This document shows positions 9,041 through 12,843 of a DNA stretch of 12,843 nt, in pieces (position 1 is the stretch's first letter; every line of letters begins with the position of its first letter). Where the stretch lies: contig JANSLP010000541.1 in NCBI GenBank assembly GCA_029298735.1, positions 1-12,843 of the forward strand, given 5' to 3'. The notes beneath the pieces were generated by a model. The model was not told the DNA's origin. It was given only the letters and a program-made list of their open reading frames with translations, and did not search any database. The translations under genes were made by a program, and so were the position numbers. This DNA is from Ophiostoma sp. CBS 140.51 (taxonomy: Eukaryota > Ascomycota > Sordariomycetes > Ophiostomatales > Ophiostomataceae).

Positions 9041-9564
9041 GATGCCATGTAGTGTCAATATTTCGCTGTGTCGTTTCGTTTCATACTTTGCGTGCAGTTT
9101 CTTTTACACCATCTGGGCTCCCTTGCCTCCTGCTGTGCAGCATCAAAATTTCAAAAAAAAAGTATCAAACGACAACACAGAAGCATGAACAGCACGAACA
9201 TAGCACAGCAGATTCAGACCTTAGTGATGCAGCTCAATACCGTTCTCTTGTTGACATCACCCCTGATCCTTGTCCCCAGAAGCAGGAATTGGGTGTCATC
9301 AAGCGAACAAGCATAGAGGGGTGGAAATACAGCAGGAAGCACCCTGGCGCAACTGTCGTTGTGGCAAACTGTGAAGCAACAACAACAAAACCAAAGAAGA
9401 ACGGCAAAGGGAGAAGACGATGGATTGCGTCCTTCTTGCATTGCGTTGTTCGTCTCTCTCTTTGAGCTGTTGGGCTGCTATGCCCCTTGTCTGTACACTC
9501 TTCTCCCCTGTATTTCTCGTCAAATACAGCCAATGAGACATGAGCTGGAAGTTGACTGCAGTTG

Positions 9565-9570
9565 AATAAA
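9565..9570 (+). terminator. Candidate polyadenylation signal AATAAA
   Basis: An exact AATAAA hexamer in a gene-poor stretch. Fungal poly(A) signals are loose, and I see no gene directly upstream on the + strand, so it is only a weak candidate for the end of an unannotated transcript. Confidence 0.15.
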
Positions 9571-9920
9571 GTGTATCGACAGTTATTTTGGGGGAACACC
9601 ATCGACCGGCACTTTTGGGCCCCGGATGGCCAACAGCTCCTCCTGCCATGCCCTGCTGAGCACCATCATCTTTCTCTTCTCAATCAAGATTTCGTTTGCG
9701 ATCTCTGATCCTAACCACCCCGCCCGGTATGCACGCAATATTCCCCTTACCCGCCCAGAGCCAAGATGAGCAGAATAGTGGTGTGTAGCTAAAGAAATGG
9801 ATGAGTCTGTGTGCTGTCGTTTGTCTCTGTTTCTGTCTTGCTTCTTGGTGCTGCCGCTTGGTTGCCGGGTCCCCCTATGCACCACCTCACATACACACAT
9901 CCAGCAGCCGCATCACTGCA

Positions 9921-10066
9921 TATATATTAGACTCAATTCCCCGTCTACCCCGGCCTCTTCTATTCCTGGATATAAGGATATTTTTCAAATAATCTCTGCC
10001 TTTTTGCCCGCCATTTTCTTTCCTCTCCTCTCGCTTCATCTTTCTGCTCCGTCCCGTCCTTTCCTG
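9921..10066 (+). promoter_or_regulatory. Possible + strand promoter: TATA elements plus pyrimidine-rich tract
   Basis: TATATATT lies at 9921-9928 and TATAAGG at 9971-9977, followed by a dense C/T tract (about 9991-10066, TTTCCTCTCCTCTCGC-like). This order, TATA then CT block, resembles the core promoter and leader of a highly expressed fungal gene. The first ATG afterwards (10123) opens a frame of only three codons before TAG at 10132-10134, inside the palindrome CTACTAGTAG (10128-10137). No long coding frame follows within the window, so the transcript, if any, would be non-coding, long-leadered or spliced. Confidence 0.3.
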
Positions 10067-11066
10067 CGCTCGGCCGTGGTCGTACAAACGCTGTCCGAGC
10101 TAGGGTCTGGATCTGCCCTGATATGGTCTACTAGTAGCCCAGTCCTGCAGGCGAGTATTGCGTGCAGAAGGAAAAAAGGCACAGTGCATACAAGAGACGC
10201 CTAGGGGGCCAACAGGGCCAGCACACATCGATAGCACATCTAGAAAACGGTGCCGACATCCAGCCAACAGATGTCCAGATGCCCTGGTTCCCCCACCCAT
10301 GTCCGTTCGCCCTCCAAGCCCCTTGCTCTGGGCACAGCATACAACTCCAAAGTAGTTGTGCGTTCTGTTCCTGTCTGCTCAAAATGGGAGGGAGAGGAAT
10401 CAAAAACGAGGGCGAATAGAGGGAAAGAATGCAAAATAGGCGAGGTGGCGCTCTTGGTCAGAAATGCGAACAAGGGGTGAAGATGGCCTGGATTCCACTT
10501 TTGGCCACTTTTGTACTCGATTTGGATACTCGTGACCAGGGCGTAATCCTTCGAAATTGTTGCTTTCGTCTTCTTCAGCATCACTCGCATACCTGTCTAC
10601 TGCTGCCATCCTCACCGTCCTTTCGCGATACACGTAGTTGTAGAAGACAACCATGGACGGCGGTCTCTTGGTTCCGTGTTGTCGTGTCGTGTCTCTGATT
10701 CTCTCTTGTGATTTTTGCTTGTTTTTATCGGGGTGCTGCGTCGTCATACATGTGGTCCAGGACCTGCGGATATCCGTTTTGGAAGACTGGGTGAGACGAG
10801 AGACATAATTCCGACAAGGGATAAAAAGCAGAGAAAACAGCAAGGCTGCCGGCGACAAGCAGGCGGTTTAGTCTAGCAGAAAGAAAAGAAAAAAAAATAC
10901 AGAAATGTCCAAATAGTTTGGAGATTATCTCGTCCATTGTTAATTGCACCTTCGCTTCTCATCACAATCCAATCGCCGGGTTGGAAGCGGAAAAGGGGGG
11001 CTACTTACAAGATGTAAACACGGCCAGTGTTCCCCACCTTAAAAGCAAAATTGCAAACGAAAATCG

Positions 11067-11088
11067 AAAAAAAAAAAAAAAAAAAAAA
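11067..11088. repeat. A22 homopolymer tract
   Basis: Twenty-two consecutive A, about 30 bases before the hairpin at 11119-11153. It may be a microsatellite, a nucleosome-excluding poly(dA:dT) element, or the trace of a retroposed tail; I see no target-site duplication that would support the last option. Confidence 0.8.
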
Positions 11089-11118
11089 TCATCGACTCTA
11101 TCCTCTGTCCTCATGCTC

Positions 11119-11153
11119 GTTGTTTGCACTGTAGGTGTATTACAGTGCACAAC
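11119..11153. other. Strong stem-loop: 9-bp perfect stem extended by 4 bp
   Basis: TGCACTGTA (11125-11133) and TACAGTGCA (11141-11149) are exact reverse complements around a 7-base loop. Outside them GTTG (11119-11122) pairs with CAAC (11150-11153), with TT (11123-11124) bulged on one side, making 13 pairs. It lies in no recognised gene. It could be an RNA hairpin in an untranslated or non-coding transcript, or a dyad binding site in DNA. The structure is seen directly; any role is inference. Confidence 0.6.
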
Positions 11154-12843
11154 TGAATGAACGAGCCACTGTTTTTCTTTTGCAGTAATAATTTTTCCAG
11201 CCGATGACGCAGTAGCGGCTCGCACAAAATTAAGCAACAAAAAGCAGTACCACAGCCCTCGCACCAAACACGACTCGCTAAGAAGAAGCACAAACCACCC
11301 ATTGGCCCAGACCAAAGGTGGGAAGACGGCGCCTCCCACTTCTTCCCGTCTTCCCACTCCCGAGCACATGACTTGTTCGTCTTTCAGAATTTGTTTGTAT
11401 TCTCCTTGACCTCTCACATCTACTATTTAGTTTGTCACCGTGTGTTAAGATTTATCACTTGTCACGTTGCCTGAGAGGCAAGATAGCTGTCATATTCCGT
11501 CGCTTCGACAAACATTATGTCGATCGCCTCTGCTATTTCCCATTGCTTCAAACATTTTAGACTTTTTGTCAGTGCAGGAGTGCACATGGTGTTTAAGGTT
11601 GACATTAAGCTTTTTTTACGGGAAGACACGAAGCACCAAGTGGCCGGAAAATGGAGATGTAAACACGTTGCCGTTTTGTTCGAGAAAATATGAGTGTAAA
11701 CGAAATGCCTCTAGATATGTATATCACTTGACCATGGAAAGTAAAAATAGAAACTCAATAACGGCAAGGAATCTTTCCGCTCGGTCTTGACTACTCGAAC
11801 GGGAGGACCAGAACATTTTCAAGAGAACCCGGAGAACGACAATTGACTGGAGAAGAAACGAGGCTACATTCAAATACAAAACGTCAAGAACATAAAGCGA
11901 AACGAAAGACAGGTCGCCGACCAAAAGGTAAAAAGAGAAACACAATACACAGTACACAAACAGCACAATGACACAGCGCCGGCTGTGCTTCGTGTCTCTG
12001 TGTCGACGATTCGTAGGGATTCCTCAAGTCTTGTCCACTTGTCCTCTCGTCCTCTTGTTTCTCCCTCCAGGGCTGGTGTCGTCTGATTCGTGTTGCTTCG
12101 TGCTGGGTAATCCTTGTTTTGGTCTTTGGCCTACTTATCCTTATGTATGTCTCTCGTTCGTTTTGCTTGTTTGGGCAATGCCGGTGCAAACCAGGACAAG
12201 GAAAGAGCATAACGAAGAGGCTGGAGGAGATGACCGGTGCTGTATTGTATTTTGGTTCTAATCTATATGCTTCTCATTTTGTGCTCTTTGTTGTAAGACA
12301 CTTGCCGTTTTTATAAAGTGATTTTTGTCTCGTACACGAGTGCCGTTGCTCTCCCACCTAACCCTGGACCTTGACGACGATCAGCCACGAAGGCTTTTGC
12401 AAGCCTTTTTGCTTCACTTTTCTTCATCTACATACTATTTTGAGATTCTCGTGACGATGGATGGCAATGACGATCGGATGAAAGAGAAAGCATCGTAAAT
12501 TCGAATATGTTTGTTCACATACCAAGGCTTACATGATCGAGACCAGATGATGCCGTTTAATTCGATACGCCGGACCCCACCTTCACGTCGTTCATAACTG
12601 CTCACACTCTCCTTGTTTGTTACAATGCATACTTTTGCGTTACCCACTTCATTGCATGATGTATTTTGCTATTTTCTCCTGTTCGTATTGATCCTCTGTG
12701 ACAAAATGTAACCGTCACAGCTGCAAACCCCCATGATGTATCGTTGAAGAATAACACACCCCGGTCTCTCGCATCTAATTGGTCCGATGCATCGTTTTGC
12801 TGAAGATCTCCCGCTCGTCCCGTACCTTGCTAGAATACCCTGC

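Larger units (their letters stand above)
8416..12843. other. Gene-poor region of 4.4 kb
   Basis: No open frame here shows a recognisable domain, convincing splice pattern or start context. The longest + frame from an ATG is 8974-9465 (163 codons, low-complexity start, Lys/Arg-rich end); 9797-10204 and several - strand frames are similar in quality and I do not call them. Landmarks: direct repeats at 8988-9040; an AATAAA at 9565-9570; a promoter-like segment at 9921-10066; an A22 tract at 11067-11088; a hairpin at 11119-11153; TTATAAA at 12311-12317; AAGGCTT/AAGCCTT around a 4-base loop followed by T (12390-12410); and a 13-codon ATG frame at 12457-12498. Together they fit a long regulatory or untranslated region, possibly of a gene beyond the right edge, but this is inference. 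Confidence 0.45.

Noticed and set aside
8974..9465. 163-codon ATG frame
   Set aside because: The start consists of repeat-derived Cys/Ala text and no domain is visible; codon use is unlike the three clear genes.
10400..10858. 152-codon - strand frame
   Set aside because: Low-complexity, no domain and no promoter-like context; overlapping frames of equal quality exist.
12353..12366. CCTAACCCT, resembling a telomere-type repeat
   Set aside because: Only about one and a half units, not a tandem array.
12390..12410. AAGGCTT-TTGC-AAGCCTT hairpin followed by T run
   Set aside because: It looks like a bacterial intrinsic terminator, but the DNA is eukaryotic, and several 7-bp stems of this kind are expected by chance in 12.8 kb.
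1..12843. tRNA, rRNA, CRISPR array or transposon
   Set aside because: No B-box-like GGTTCGANNCC in a cloverleaf context, no spaced repeats, no transposase or integrase frame and no paired terminal repeats with target duplications were seen by eye.
1..12843. The genes as one functional cluster or new defence/biosynthetic system
   Set aside because: PAC1, a PAP2-type membrane protein and a BTB protein have unrelated housekeeping-type roles, separate promoters and wide spacing; nothing in the sequence links them.

Overview
The window looks like nuclear DNA of a filamentous ascomycete, most likely a Sordariomycete. The evidence is three intron-containing genes with short introns (60 to 101 bases; GT...AG ends, mostly with CTRAC-type branch points), C-ending codon preference in the exons, pyrimidine-rich leaders before the start codons, and proteins that resemble fungal families I know from memory. 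I cannot name the order or species from sequence alone.

Layout, all genes on the + strand. 1-780: upstream region and leader of the first gene. 781-2323 (3 exons): the LIS1 homologue PAC1/nudF, a dynein regulator. 2324-3602: intergenic and leader. 3603-5107 (3 exons): a multi-pass membrane protein of the PAP2/inositolphosphotransferase type. 5108-6058: intergenic, including an in-frame open extension directly after the PAP2 stop codon. 6059-7101 (2 exons): a BTB/POZ protein with an acidic Ala/Glu-rich head. 7102-7872: intergenic or unresolved upstream exon(s). 7873-8415: an open frame with good protein-like composition that I do not recognise; it may be the 3' part of a spliced gene, possibly broken by a 16-base tandem duplication. 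8416-12843: 4.4 kb with no recognisable gene, containing a TATA-plus-pyrimidine promoter-like segment, short repeats, an A22 tract and one strong hairpin.

The three recognised genes have unrelated jobs (dynein control, membrane lipid chemistry, a BTB adaptor) and show no sign of acting as a cluster. I found no mobile element, CRISPR, tRNA or rRNA. I do not see a clearly new biological system. The most useful leads are the palindrome and duplication inside the 7873-8415 frame, the possible C-terminal extension of the PAP2 protein, and the hairpin at 11119-11153.
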